Source of the DNA: an uncultured Desulfobacterium sp. | GTDB lineage: Bacteria; Desulfobacterota; Desulfobacteria; Desulfobacterales; Desulfobacteraceae | Length of the DNA: 13,133 bases | Assembly (NCBI GenBank): GCA_937124525.1 | Contig: CAKZLA010000020.1 | Location: 1-13,133 of the forward strand | Direction: 5' to 3' | Part shown: positions 6,172 to 13,108 of the stretch, piece after piece | Position numbering within the stretch: position 1 is the stretch's first letter | Layout: each line of letters begins with the position of its first letter | Notes under the pieces: generated by a model | Told to the model about the DNA's origin: nothing | The model's input: the letters and a program-made list of their open reading frames with translations, nothing else | The model's database searches: none | Made by a program: the position numbers and the translations under genes

Positions 6172-6564
6172 ATGGATTACTATCGGGATATGAAAACTCA
6201 TCATAAAAGAAAAATCCGTCCTAATGCGCCCTCGGGCTTGTGTTGCCGTGGGCGGATATGGATTGAGAAGGATGGAGAAACATTTCTGGGCACCGGCAGG
6301 ATCGTTCTATTGAGCAAAATAAAGGAGATGGGTTCAATCTCAAAAGCCGCAAAATCCATGCAGATGTCTTATAAAAGAGCATGGGATCTTGTCGATGCGG
6401 TGAACCGTCATGCCGGACAGCCTCTGGTTATCACCAGTAAAGGCGGCAAAGGCGGCGGGGGTGCCGCATTGACCAAAAGGGGAGAAGAGATCGTCAGGGA
6501 ATTCAACGAACTTCTCGGCCAGTTTCACCAGTTCCTTGACGAAAAAACAATCACGTTACCGTAA
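6172..6564 (+). CDS. ModE-type winged helix-turn-helix regulator, DNA-binding domain only
   Basis: The product is 130 aa. Residues 40-115 carry the ModE N-terminal fold: GTGRIVLLSKIKEMGSISKA, then AKSMQMSYKRAWDLVDAVN, followed by the Gly-rich wing TSKGGKGGGGAALTKRG. This domain controls molybdate/tungstate uptake and molybdoenzyme genes in ModE. The C-terminal molybdate-binding Mop/TOBE domains are absent, as in many short single-domain members, so metal sensing here is unproven. No Shine-Dalgarno is strong; ATG 6190 is an alternative start. CC at residues 24-25 is distinctive. It is probably co-transcribed with the GntR gene. No molybdate transporter genes are seen nearby. Confidence 0.85.
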   Translation: MDYYRDMKTHHKRKIRPNAPSGLCCRGRIWIEKDGETFLGTGRIVLLSKIKEMGSISKAAKSMQMSYKRAWDLVDAVNRHAGQPLVITSKGGKGGGGAALTKRGEEIVREFNELLGQFHQFLDEKTITLP

Positions 6565-6568
6565 TAAG

Positions 6569-6911
6569 CTTTTTGGGGGTGATACCGTTTCAGTATTTGG
6601 GCGGAGAGGCTATGTTTCCAGGTTTACCGGAGCCAGCGGGTTTTATGTGAAGACCATTGATGGAGAGTATGTAAAAAAGTAAATATTCGGTTTGCTTATG
6701 TAAATGTTTGGACAGTGCCCTATATTCGCCTGTTTGGGGCTGCGTAGCATACTAATGCTATGTGAGCAGACCAAAACAGGTGAAGATGGGGTGCTGACCG
6801 AATATTTATGTAAAAAAGCCTGACAAAGCTTATAAGCAGGTAGGTTATAAAAATATAACCTTTCTTGCCCATAATAAAAATTGGCAAATATGCCGATTCA
6901 TCCCCCACTAA
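6569..6911 (+). pseudogene. C-terminal gene remnant split by a 127-bp palindromic element
   Basis: From 6569 one frame reads GGDTVSVFGRRGYVSRFTGA then SGFYVKTIDGEYVKK and stops at the TAA made by the inserted element. Taking out 6680-6806 and one copy of the 12-bp repeat lets the frame continue from 6819 as PDKAYKQVGYKNITFLAHNK then NWQICRFIPH to TAA 6909-6911. The beta-rich GRRGYVSxFTGxSGFYVxTxDGxY...YKQV...NNW-like pattern recalls the C-terminal end of some HNH (RRXRR/IscB-like) endonucleases, but that match is from memory and uncertain. No start codon or catalytic domain remains; the upstream part is replaced by the ModE-like gene. Confidence 0.6.
6680..6806. mobile_element. 127-bp palindromic element flanked by 12-bp direct repeats
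   Basis: TATGTAAAAAAG occurs at 6668-6679 and again at 6807-6818, immediately around the element. The outer inverted repeats are TAAATATTCGGT (6680-6691) and ACCGAATATTTA (6797-6808). Inside, TTCGCCTGTTT pairs with AAACAGGTGAA, then GGGCTGC with GCAGACC (imperfect), then TAGCAT with ATGCTA, so the whole element can fold into one long branched hairpin. It has no coding capacity and no neighbouring reverse transcriptase or transposase. Confidence 0.75.
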
Positions 6912-6985
6912 ATCAAAGATTTGGAAGGGTCTTCTCGGTTAAAAGTTTAAAAGGAACACTTTGTGACCCAATTCCAGTGGCACAT

Positions 6986-7019
6986 AAAAAAGCCAGCTCC
7001 CAGGAAAAAGAAGCTGGCC
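6986..7019 (-). terminator. Rho-independent terminator of the 7056-7403 gene
   Basis: Read on the minus strand, GCCAGCT and AGCTGGC (7018-7012 and 6998-6992) form a perfect 7-bp stem followed by six T. It lies about 37 bp after the minus-strand stop codon. Confidence 0.8.
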
Positions 7020-7055
7020 TTATGGTAAATTTGTGATTATTCAGTGACGGGGATT

Positions 7056-7403
7056 TTATTTGTCCGTAAAATTCATTTCTTGCCATAAAATCAGATCCAG
7101 CAAATAGAGTTCATACTGCCCAAAGGTGTTATCAAGCCAACGTTTCAGCGCTTTCAAGTCTCCGTCATTCACAGCATTGTCAAATATATCAATGTTGGTG
7201 TCATCATCAATGTTATGACCAAGCTTTTCAATGCTCCTGTCAATGACGTTGGCGGCAAGCTCCCCTGGCTCAAAACTTTTTACCCATGTATGTTTTGCAA
7301 GAATTTTCAAATCATCCAAAAGTCTGGAATCTATTTTCATTATGTCCACCAGATGTTTTTCAGTGGTTTGTGCTGTCTGTGAAATGAGTTCAGTTCTTTT
7401 CAT
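7056..7403 (-). CDS. Hypothetical helical protein, 115 aa
   Basis: ATG at 7403 follows AAGGA with about nine bases of spacing, and a clear terminator follows the stop, so expression is likely. The protein begins MKRTELISQTAQTTEKHLVD, is predicted all-helical and acidic, and has no signal peptide or membrane segment. A Trp-rich C-terminal half (KRWLDNTFGQYELYLLDLIL, then WQEMNF) and an acidic stretch DDDTNIDIFDNAVNDGD are its main features. No family was recognised. It stands alone between the split remnant and a GC-rich palindrome. Confidence 0.65.
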   Translation of the reverse strand: MKRTELISQTAQTTEKHLVDIMKIDSRLLDDLKILAKHTWVKSFEPGELAANVIDRSIEKLGHNIDDDTNIDIFDNAVNDGDLKALKRWLDNTFGQYELYLLDLILWQEMNFTDK

Positions 7404-7483
7404 GTTTTTTTTCCTTGTGTTTCACTTATTGATTCTCATTGGTTTATTAGAAAATAAAATTTCCGGGCAACCTCAGCAGAGCC

Positions 7484-7560
7484 CCCCCCCGAGGGGCAAT
7501 AGGAACCGGCCAATTGAGCCGTCTACGGTTCCGGGCCGGGCCCATTGCCCCTCGGGGGGG
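7484..7560. repeat. Large GC-rich palindrome (REP-like)
   Basis: CCCCCCCGAGGGGCAAT (7484-7500) pairs perfectly over 17 bp with ATTGCCCCTCGGGGGGG (7544-7560). Inside, GGAACCG (7502-7508) pairs with CGGTTCC (7526-7532). The flanks CAGCAGAGCCCCC and ACCATTTT[C/T]AATATTC recur at about 12668-12710, where most of the palindrome is missing. Confidence 0.75.
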
Positions 7561-7738
7561 CGGTATAACACCATTTTCAATATTCGTTGTGTCCGACAGG
7601 ACATGCCCGTTATATTAACTGGAAGGACTTAGTACCAAAAGGAAGATAACTGGTCAATGCTTTTAACCCCGCTGTTGACCCTGCACAACCTCAATCTTGG
7701 GTTTGTTTAAGTCATTGGTCCAGAAGAATAATTACAAT

Positions 7739-7870
7739 GGGCGCATTCTTATTTTTCCGGCATCGCAATATAAAATATTGAATTTATTGGCTGATATTAA
7801 GTCGACTCAAAGCATATATACTTACAAATCAAAGGGGTAGAAGTCCAACCGGGAAAATGGGAATGCGCCC
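7739..7870. mobile_element. MITE-like element, 132 bp, with 8-bp target-site duplication
   Basis: The left end GGGCGCATTCTTATTTTTCC (continuing GG) and the complement of the right end GGGCGCATTCCCATTTTCCC (continuing GG) match at 19 of 22 positions. ATTACAAT is present exactly on both sides (7731-7738 and 7871-7878). The interior is AT-rich and non-coding. An 8-bp duplication suggests mobilisation by one of the transposase families that make 8-bp duplications. No such gene is in the window. Confidence 0.85.
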
Positions 7871-7905
7871 ATTACAATTTGTTTCAGGGGAAAGCAAATA
7901 AAAGG

Positions 7906-7934
7906 TTGACAACTATTGTTAATACGAATACAAT
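7906..7934 (+). promoter_or_regulatory. Strong sigma-70-type promoter
   Basis: TTGACA (7906-7911), a 17-bp spacer and TACAAT (7929-7934). Transcription would start near 7941. A terminator hairpin follows within 20 bp, so the transcript would be about 50 nt unless read through toward the first csp gene. Confidence 0.6.
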
Positions 7935-7940
7935 GTCCTT

Positions 7941-7992
7941 ATTGATTTATTGAAAAGGGTGTCTGGCTTTTTTTCAGATACCCATTTTTTTT
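7941..7992 (+). ncRNA. Candidate small RNA of about 50 nt
   Basis: The unit is defined only by the promoter at 7906-7934 and the terminator at 7957-7992. No ORF fits inside. It could be a short RNA, a premature-termination leader for the csp gene 270 bp downstream, or a decayed gene that kept only its ends. Confidence 0.3.
7957..7992 (+). terminator. Rho-independent terminator
   Basis: GGGTGTCTG (7957-7965) pairs with CAGATACCC (7975-7983) over nine positions including one G-U, followed by a run of eight T (7985-7992). Confidence 0.75.
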
Positions 7993-8201
7993 GCTTCCGA
8001 TCAACCTCCAGCATAATTAAAATCTCTTTTTTAAAATTTTGGATGTTTTTTTACGAATGGGCGGTTGGTCTATCAAATAATATATTTGGGTTTTTTATTA
8101 TCCCTGATCTATTATTTTTTTAAAATGAGGCAGGTCTTAATGTCAAGATTTGCCTGTTTCGTACTTAGGGGAAAGAATAATTTGTCAGATAAGCACATCA
8201 G

Positions 8202-8260
8202 TGTGACAACTACCTCAAAGTTTGAAACACTTAAACTTTATTTTTTAGGAGATTGTCACA
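8202..8260 (+). promoter_or_regulatory. Leader hairpin masking the Shine-Dalgarno of the first csp gene
   Basis: TGTGACAA (8202-8209) pairs perfectly with TTGTCACA (8253-8260), the bases just before the ATG. After a 3x3 internal loop, CCT (8213-8215) pairs with AGG (8247-8249) of the AGGAG ribosome site. The AT-rich loop is about 31 nt. The same pairing is kept in the second copy at 8650-8707. This suggests temperature-dependent access to the start site. Confidence 0.6.
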
Positions 8261-8461
8261 ATGGCTAACGGAACAGTGAAATGGTTTAACGATTCTAAGG
8301 GTTTTGGTTTCATCGAGCAGGAAAACGGAGAGGATCTTTTCGTTCACCACTCAAGCATTAATGCAACGGGTTTCAAATCCCTTAATGAAGGAGACCGCGT
8401 GTCTTTTGACATTGAGCAGGGCCAGAAAGGTCCCGCAGCAGGAAATGTAACTGTAATTTAG
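8261..8461 (+). CDS. CspA-type cold-shock protein, copy 1
   Basis: The product is 66 aa, the full length of a CspA-type OB-fold protein. It binds single-stranded RNA and DNA and melts mRNA structures in the cytoplasm, mainly after a temperature drop. RNP1 is KGFGFI (residues 13-18) and RNP2 is DLFVHH (25-30), with W8 and F9 in the basic first strand GTVKWFN. AGGAG lies nine bases before the ATG. It is followed by a second copy 446 bp on, differing only at residue 3 (N here, T there). The long leader, conserved between the copies, resembles the regulated leaders of cspA genes. Confidence 0.97.
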   Translation: MANGTVKWFNDSKGFGFIEQENGEDLFVHHSSINATGFKSLNEGDRVSFDIEQGQKGPAAGNVTVI

Positions 8462-8503
8462 TTATAGCGTATACTGCTTTAAGTTGGTTCGATACCCCAT
8501 AGG

Positions 8504-8531
8504 TTGACATCAAATTAAAGCTGCATATATT
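8504..8531 (+). promoter_or_regulatory. Sigma-70-type promoter upstream of the second csp gene
   Basis: TTGACA (8504-8509), a 16-bp spacer and TATATT (8526-8531). The predicted start near 8538 leaves a leader of about 170 nt on the second csp mRNA. Confidence 0.55.
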
Positions 8532-8538
8532 AGTAAAA

Positions 8539-8569
8539 CTTCCTTTAACATTAGTAGAAGGAGGTTTTT
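8539..8569 (+). terminator. Hairpin plus T-run between the csp genes
   Basis: CTTCCTT (8539-8545) pairs with AAGGAGG (8558-8564), one G-U, followed by five T. It can end the first csp transcript. Because it lies just after the promoter at 8504-8531 it could also act as an attenuator in the second leader. Confidence 0.5.
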
Positions 8570-8649
8570 AGATCAGGGCAAGTCTTATGTTAAGCCTTGC
8601 TTAGTTTCGCACTTAAGGGAAAAGATAATTTGTTGAAAAAGCACATCTG

Positions 8650-8707
8650 TGTGACAACTACCTCAAGTTTGGAACATTTAAACTTTATTTTTTAGGAGAT
8701 TGTCACA
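8650..8707 (+). promoter_or_regulatory. Leader hairpin masking the Shine-Dalgarno of the second csp gene
   Basis: TGTGACAA (8650-8657) pairs with TTGTCACA (8700-8707), whose last A is the first base of the start codon. CCT (8661-8663) pairs with AGG (8694-8696). Both pairing arms are unchanged from the first copy, although the loop and upstream leader have diverged by substitutions and small indels. Confidence 0.6.
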
Positions 8708-8907
8708 TGGCTACAGGAACAGTAAAATGGTTTAACGATTCTAAGGGTTTTGGTTTTATTGAGCAAGAGAACGGAGAGGATCTTTTCGTTCATCACTCAA
8801 GCATCAATGCAACTGGTTTTAAATCCCTTAATGAAGGGGACCGAGTGTCCTTTGACATTGAGCAGGGCCAGAAAGGTCCCGCAGCAGGAAATGTAACTGT
8901 AATTTAG
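8707..8907 (+). CDS. CspA-type cold-shock protein, copy 2
   Basis: The product is 66 aa, identical to copy 1 except T3 for N3; RNP1 KGFGFI and RNP2 DLFVHH are intact. The genes differ at about 14 bases, almost all synonymous and all in the first two thirds. From TTTGACATTG to a few bases past the stop they are identical. It has its own promoter, leader hairpin and terminator, so the two can be expressed separately. Confidence 0.97.
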   Translation: MATGTVKWFNDSKGFGFIEQENGEDLFVHHSSINATGFKSLNEGDRVSFDIEQGQKGPAAGNVTVI

Positions 8908-8983
8908 TTATATCTGCATATACCGCTCTGTTATTCGAGATGCCTTCGGGTATTAAATATCTTGAGCTGGATATAGATTAAAG

Positions 8984-9022
8984 AAAAGCCTCTTTGACGT
9001 AAGTCATTGAGGCTTTTTTTTT
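8984..9022 (+). terminator. Rho-independent terminator of the second csp gene
   Basis: AAAAGCCTC (8984-8992) pairs with GAGGCTTTT (9009-9017), continuing in a run of nine T (9014-9022). It lies about 77 bp after the stop. Confidence 0.85.
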
Positions 9023-9398
9023 GTGCTATATAACGGCCACAGGTGGACAGATATGCTGATTTGAATCCGCTCACAACAAAGTTTGAAAATCCCCCTGCCG
9101 GGATTATTTTATAATCTACATGGCAGTAACCACCTGCCACAAGGAAAATCGAAACTTTTATGATTCCAGATTTTTGGACAAAGTTTCATATGGGAATCTG
9201 TATCTCTGATCCACTGACATGAAAATCGGACGGTTTTGAAAACAGAGCTTGATTTCATTGAAAGACATGTTAAAACCTTTTTGAATAAATCGGCTTTTGA
9301 GCAAGCTGTCTAAAGTGACGGCATCGGTTAGGAATTAATTTGACGACAAAGATAAGATAAAATCTATTGTCTGCGTCGATACTCAGGAAGGATGGACC
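9023..9398. other. Intergenic stretch upstream of the chemoreceptor gene
   Basis: No gene was found. TGGCAG/CTGCCA forms a short hairpin near 9121-9139. TAAAGTGACGGCATCGG near 9311 contains pieces reminiscent of sigma-28 motility promoters, but the spacing is wrong, so no promoter is called. Confidence 0.4.
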
Positions 9399-11390
9399 AT
9401 GTTAAAAAAATATCAATTAAAAACCAGAATGATGTTGTTGATCTGTTCTGTGGTCATCATTGCTTTCGCTGTCACCATCGCGTTTGTTACCATCAAGGCC
9501 GGGGAGATGGCCCGGGTGGAAGCCCATGATAAAGCCAGGGAAATCGCCCATAGATACAGTGCTGAAGTTAAAATTCAAATGGATGTGGCGCTTTCTGCAT
9601 CCAGAGCCATGGCCGCCTCTTTTGCTGCCATTAAAGCCGGTAGGACTCCCCCTGATAGGAAGATGCTGGATGAAATTTTAATTAGCGTATTAAAGGACAA
9701 CCCGGACTGGATGGGCACCTGGGCCTGTCTTGAGCCCAACGCCCTGGATGGTAAAGATAATGCCTATGTAAACGCCCCTGGACACAATGAAAAGGGACGG
9801 TATCTTCCCTGGTGGAATCGCATATTCGGTCCCATTAAAGTGGTTTCCGCTACCCCCCCCACCGAAACATCCACCTGGTATCAAGAGCCCATGAGGACTG
9901 GTAGGGAATTTGTCACAGAGCCCTACATGACAAGTCAAGGGGTCATGGTCATTGACGTATGTGCGCCCATAACCTTCCAGAACAAACGCATCGGCGTTGT
10001 CGGAGTTGACTTCAGTATGGCCTATTTTGAAGAAATGGCCCAAAAGATAAAACCTTTTAAAACAGGTTATGTGTTTCTTGTGTCCAACCAGGGCATGTTC
10101 GTAACCCATCCCAAAAAAGACATTGTGGGTAAAAGCATTGATGAGGTAAATCCATCCAACACGATCATGGATGCCATCCGCCAGGGCAGGGAGGTAACTG
10201 AGATTAAAAGGTCCGAAATGACGGGTAACAAATCTTTTGTCATATTTGCCCCCATTAAACTGGGGCGCAGTGATATCTCCTGGTCCCTTGGCGTCAGTAT
10301 TCCCATGGAAAAAGTGCTTGCCAGCGTGAGCGGTTTAAGAAATATGAGTGTCCTTATTGGTGTCATTTTTCTGCTGGTTATTGTGCTGGTTATTTTCTTT
10401 ATTGCCAGGGGTATTGCCAATCCCATCAGTCGCATTAGCACTGGTCTTAACCAGGGTGCGGATCAGGTTTCCGCAGCCTCCATAGAAGTGGCCACTGCAA
10501 GCCAGACCCTTGCAGAAGGTGCCTCTCAACAGGCTGCTGCCATTGAAGAGACGGCCTCATCCCTTGAAGAGATGTCTTCGATGACCACCCAGAATGCTGG
10601 CAATGCAGTCCAAGCCAATAACCTGATGCAGGAGAATAGTCGCATCATTCAACAGGCCAATCAGTCAATGGATAAACTGACCCAGGCCATTGGGGAAATT
10701 TCCAGGGCCAGTGACGAAACTTCTAAAATTATAAAAACCATTGATGAAATTGCGTTCCAGACTAATCTTCTGGCTTTGAACGCTGCTGTGGAAGCGGCCC
10801 GGGCCGGTGAATCCGGGGCAGGATTTGCCGTGGTGGCTGATGAGGTAAGAAATCTTGCCCTGCGTGCGGCAGACGCAGCTAAAAGCACGGAGTCACTCAT
10901 TGAGGGGACTACCCGGAAAGTTGAAGAAGGGTCGCAACTTGTAAATATAACCAACGAGGCCTTTTCCCAGGTGAATATATCCACAGAAAAAGTTGTTAAT
11001 CTGATTGCCGAAATTGCCGAAGCCTCCAAAGAGCAGGCCCAGGGGATCAGCCAGGTTAATCAGGGTGTATCTGAAATGGATAAAGTGATCCAGCAAAACG
11101 CAGCCAACGCAGAAGAGTCTGCCAGTGCCGCCGAAGAGATGAACGGTCAGGCCCATGGGATGAAAAATATGGTCACAGAGCTTGTGGCATTGCTCAATGG
11201 AAATGGAAAAATAATTTCCAAGAATAACAATGCCATGGTCTCCATTGCCCATAAAACTCGACCCAGGGCCAATTTCCTCCAAATTCAGAAACAACGAGGT
11301 GCAAACAGCGCCCTGGAGCTTAATCGGAACATGAAAAGAGAAATTTCATCCCATGACATTATCTCTGATGATGATTTCAAGGATTTTTAA
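9399..11390 (+). CDS. Methyl-accepting chemotaxis protein with periplasmic Cache domain
   Basis: The product is 663 aa. AGGAAGG stands seven bases before the ATG. TM1 is at about residues 11-32. A double-Cache sensing domain follows (about 35-310) with the pattern WYQEP...[18 protein letters not shown] and [11 protein letters not shown]2 is at 316-339. After TM2 only a vestige of a HAMP domain remains ([11 protein letters not shown]) before the long signalling coiled coil. The kinase-contact tip, [19 protein letters not shown], is near 452-471. The C-terminus is a flexible linker ending DDDFKDF, similar to the NWETF-type docking peptide for CheR/CheB. It senses an unknown small ligand and controls CheA. 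No che genes are nearby, so it works with distant ones. It is convergent with the FUSC gene. Confidence 0.95.
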   Translation: MLKKYQLKTRMMLLICSVVIIAFAVTIAFVTIKAGEMARVEAHDKAREIAHRYSAEVKIQMDVALSASRAMAASFAAIKAGRTPPDRKMLDEILISVLKDNPDWMGTWACLEPNALDGKDNAYVNAPGHNEKGRYLPWWNRIFGPIKVVSATPPTETSTWYQEPMRTGREFVTEPYMTSQGVMVIDVCAPITFQNKRIGVVGVDFSMAYFEEMAQKIKPFKTGYVFLVSNQGMFVTHPKKDIVGKSIDEVNPSNTIMDAIRQGREVTEIKRSEMTGNKSFVIFAPIKLGRSDISWSLGVSIPMEKVLASVSGLRNMSVLIGVIFLLVIVLVIFFIARGIANPISRISTGLNQGADQVSAASIEVATASQTLAEGASQQAAAIEETASSLEEMSSMTTQNAGNAVQANNLMQENSRIIQQANQSMDKLTQAIGEISRASDETSKIIKTIDEIAFQTNLLALNAAVEAARAGESGAGFAVVADEVRNLALRAADAAKSTESLIEGTTRKVEEGSQLVNITNEAFSQVNISTEKVVNLIAEIAEASKEQAQGISQVNQGVSEMDKVIQQNAANAEESASAAEEMNGQAHGMKNMVTELVALLNGNGKIISKNNNAMVSIAHKTRPRANFLQIQKQRGANSALELNRNMKREISSHDIISDDDFKDF

Positions 11391-11401
11391 AATTACTTTA
11401 T

Positions 11402-11435
11402 GGGAAATGGTGGGTGTTTTACACCGCCATTTCCC
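11402..11435. terminator. Hairpin between convergent genes, overlapping the FUSC stop codon
   Basis: GGGAAATGG (11402-11410) pairs with CCATTTCCC (11427-11435), extended by GGTGT/ACACC around a TTT loop. It may end both convergent transcripts, but neither side has a strong T-run. Confidence 0.5.
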
Positions 11436-12447
11436 TTGTCCCGGCCAGGATATCTTCGGTAAAGTAGAGCAGGCTGCTGTAAAATGAGAAAACCTGGATC
11501 AGCCGTGGAGAATCAAATCGACGGATCAACCCCTCTTTTCGAAGATTTAACAGCTTGGTGTCCAGGGCGGCAATCATTTCGGCAAGCGAATTGTTTGCGT
11601 GTATGGGCTCATTTTTCATGATCCTGACAAGGGTGTCGCCGCTTTCCCGGGCAAGGTCTGCCAGTTCCTGGGCCATGATAATATCAAATCCATCATCCTC
11701 CAGGGCATTTAATGTCCGCACCATGTTTCTCAGATGTTCCGCAGAACGGGCCATGAGCCCCACTTTCTGATGAAAATTACCAGCGAATTTTTTGTGATAG
11801 ATCAGGGCCTCGTGCTGGTTTATTTTATGCAATAATGCGTGATTCTCCCATACATCCCCCACCAGGTCATCCACAAGATCTTCCGTTACATTCTGCTGTT
11901 TTGCGTTAAAGGCGTTTACAAGGGTAATGCAGGCCCGGGCGCACTCTTCTGATTGATTTTTTAATTTGTTTTCCAGTACATCCACTCTTTTCCGGGGAAA
12001 AATCAAAACAGAGACCAGAAACGCACATAGAATACCTATGCAGATCTCAAAGACACGGTAAATTCCGAAAATAAAGATGTCCTGGGTATGGATGCCTGTT
12101 AAGATGATAATGACAGCGGTGATTGCAGCCATGCGATAGCGGGTTTTGTATCGGGTTAGAAAACTACAGATGCCAATGGTGACAAACAATGCAATGCCGA
12201 TGAAAACATCTGTTTTGGGGATAATAAGAATCACCAGCACACCAGCGGTGGCACCGATAAGTGTTCCAGAGAATCGGTAGAGGCACATCTCAACGGAATC
12301 TGCCACATACACCTGCATGACAATGACGGTGGAAATTACGGCCCAATATCCGAATTCCGATTTCAACAATATGGTTATGCTGTAGGCCAGAACAGCAGCA
12401 AATGCCGTTTTAAATCCATGTATCATATGGGTTGATAAAATTTCCAT
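11419..12447 (-). CDS. FUSC-family (aromatic acid exporter-like) membrane protein
   Basis: The product is 342 aa from ATG 12447, chosen because GGGGA lies just upstream; the frame could begin 15 codons earlier at 12492. Residues 1-155 form about six membrane helices, beginning HGFKTAFAAVLAYSITILLK and including FGYWAVISTVIVMQ and YRFSGTLIGATAGVL. The ETVxxxxxRxxGTxxGA-like segment (DSVEMCLYRFSGTLIGATAG) is typical of the FUSC/ArAE family. Residues about 160-342 form a soluble helical region. Family members are proposed to export aromatic carboxylates or fusaric acid, usually with a membrane-fusion partner that is not seen here. The stop lies within a hairpin shared with the convergent chemoreceptor gene. 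Confidence 0.85.
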   Translation of the reverse strand: MEILSTHMIHGFKTAFAAVLAYSITILLKSEFGYWAVISTVIVMQVYVADSVEMCLYRFSGTLIGATAGVLVILIIPKTDVFIGIALFVTIGICSFLTRYKTRYRMAAITAVIIILTGIHTQDIFIFGIYRVFEICIGILCAFLVSVLIFPRKRVDVLENKLKNQSEECARACITLVNAFNAKQQNVTEDLVDDLVGDVWENHALLHKINQHEALIYHKKFAGNFHQKVGLMARSAEHLRNMVRTLNALEDDGFDIIMAQELADLARESGDTLVRIMKNEPIHANNSLAEMIAALDTKLLNLRKEGLIRRFDSPRLIQVFSFYSSLLYFTEDILAGTREMAV

Positions 12448-12492
12448 AATTCCCCGTTTTATTATTCCTTTTTTATATGAAACCCCGTACAA

Positions 12493-12823
12493 GAGACTGG
12501 AATCATAAGAGTTTCATTTTTCGTTGTGGTATGTGCTCACTGCCATGTCTGTTATATGAAAAAATATGTATATCATTTTTTTATGCTTCATTGTGGGCAG
12601 AACCATGGATGAATCATGGTCTGCCCGTGGCAGCTATATAAGAAAATGCAGCACCAGAGTATCGCCAGCAGAGCCCCCGGCGGCATAGTACCATTTTTAA
12701 TATTCCTTATTCAATTATACTGCAAACAGCAGCATGGGATATCTCACCGCCTGAAAGTTGAACTGTATATTAAGCATTTATCATACCGTGATATTTAATG
12801 TCCGAATTTTTTTAATCTCAGTT
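12493..12823. other. Intergenic stretch with repeat-derived sequence
   Basis: AT-rich, no gene. It contains the REP-like palindrome at 12595-12626 and, at 12668-12710, the flanks of the GC-rich palindrome of 7484-7560 without the palindrome itself. Confidence 0.55.
12595..12626. repeat. REP-like palindrome, copy 2
   Basis: GGGCAG plus ACCATG (with one bulged A) pairs with CATGGT plus CTGCCC, twelve base pairs in all. The flanks TTGTGGGCAG and GTGGCAGCTATA match those around 2447-2488, while the loop differs. Confidence 0.65.
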
Positions 12824-13108
12824 TTGCGCGAACATGTCAGACGGCATCCTGAAAATGCTCAGAATGCCTGCCGCGGTGCGACCATTGGGTCCTCGACCTT
12901 TGACGTGGCCGCCCTGATCCTTGCGGGCATCCCTGTGCCTGTCGACAGCCACGCAAGAAACCAAGGAGGACCGAAGGTGAAAGCCTTGCTGGCCGCCTGC
13001 GCTTCTCAACACGGTCGACTTGCCTTTATTGCCGAGTTCGGGCCTTTGGATCGTTACTTCAGCAAAGGCCAGGCTCCCGACTACCGAAGTGCCGTCAGTG
13101 AGACCTGA
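12824..13108 (+). CDS. GC-rich coding-like fragment, unknown product
   Basis: The plus frame is open to TGA 13106-13108. Sequence changes abruptly from AT-rich to GC-rich near 12824, where codon use starts to look coding: IGSSTFDVAALILAGIPVPV, then KVKALLAACASQHGRLAFIA and EFGPLDRYFSKGQAP. No start codon with a ribosome site exists at its beginning. The only good site is AAGGAGG (12963-12969) seven bases before GTG 12977, which would give a 43-aa protein. It may be a gene truncated at its 5' end, like the lyase remnant, or a small real gene. No family was recognised. Confidence 0.35.
   Translation: MREHVRRHPENAQNACRGATIGSSTFDVAALILAGIPVPVDSHARNQGGPKVKALLAACASQHGRLAFIAEFGPLDRYFSKGQAPDYRSAVSET

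Noticed and set aside
6680..6806. Retron-like msr/msd RNA suggested by 12-bp outer inverted repeats
   Set aside because: No reverse transcriptase gene follows, and the exact 12-bp direct repeats favour an inserted element.
7231..7632. Plus-strand 133-codon ORF
   Set aside because: It is antisense to the 7056-7403 gene and runs through the GC-rich palindrome.
8931..9140. Minus-strand 69-codon ORF
   Set aside because: It reads through the terminator of the second csp gene and has no ribosome site.
9690..11294. Several minus-strand ORFs within the chemoreceptor gene
   Set aside because: Shadows of a long, well-supported coding region on the plus strand.
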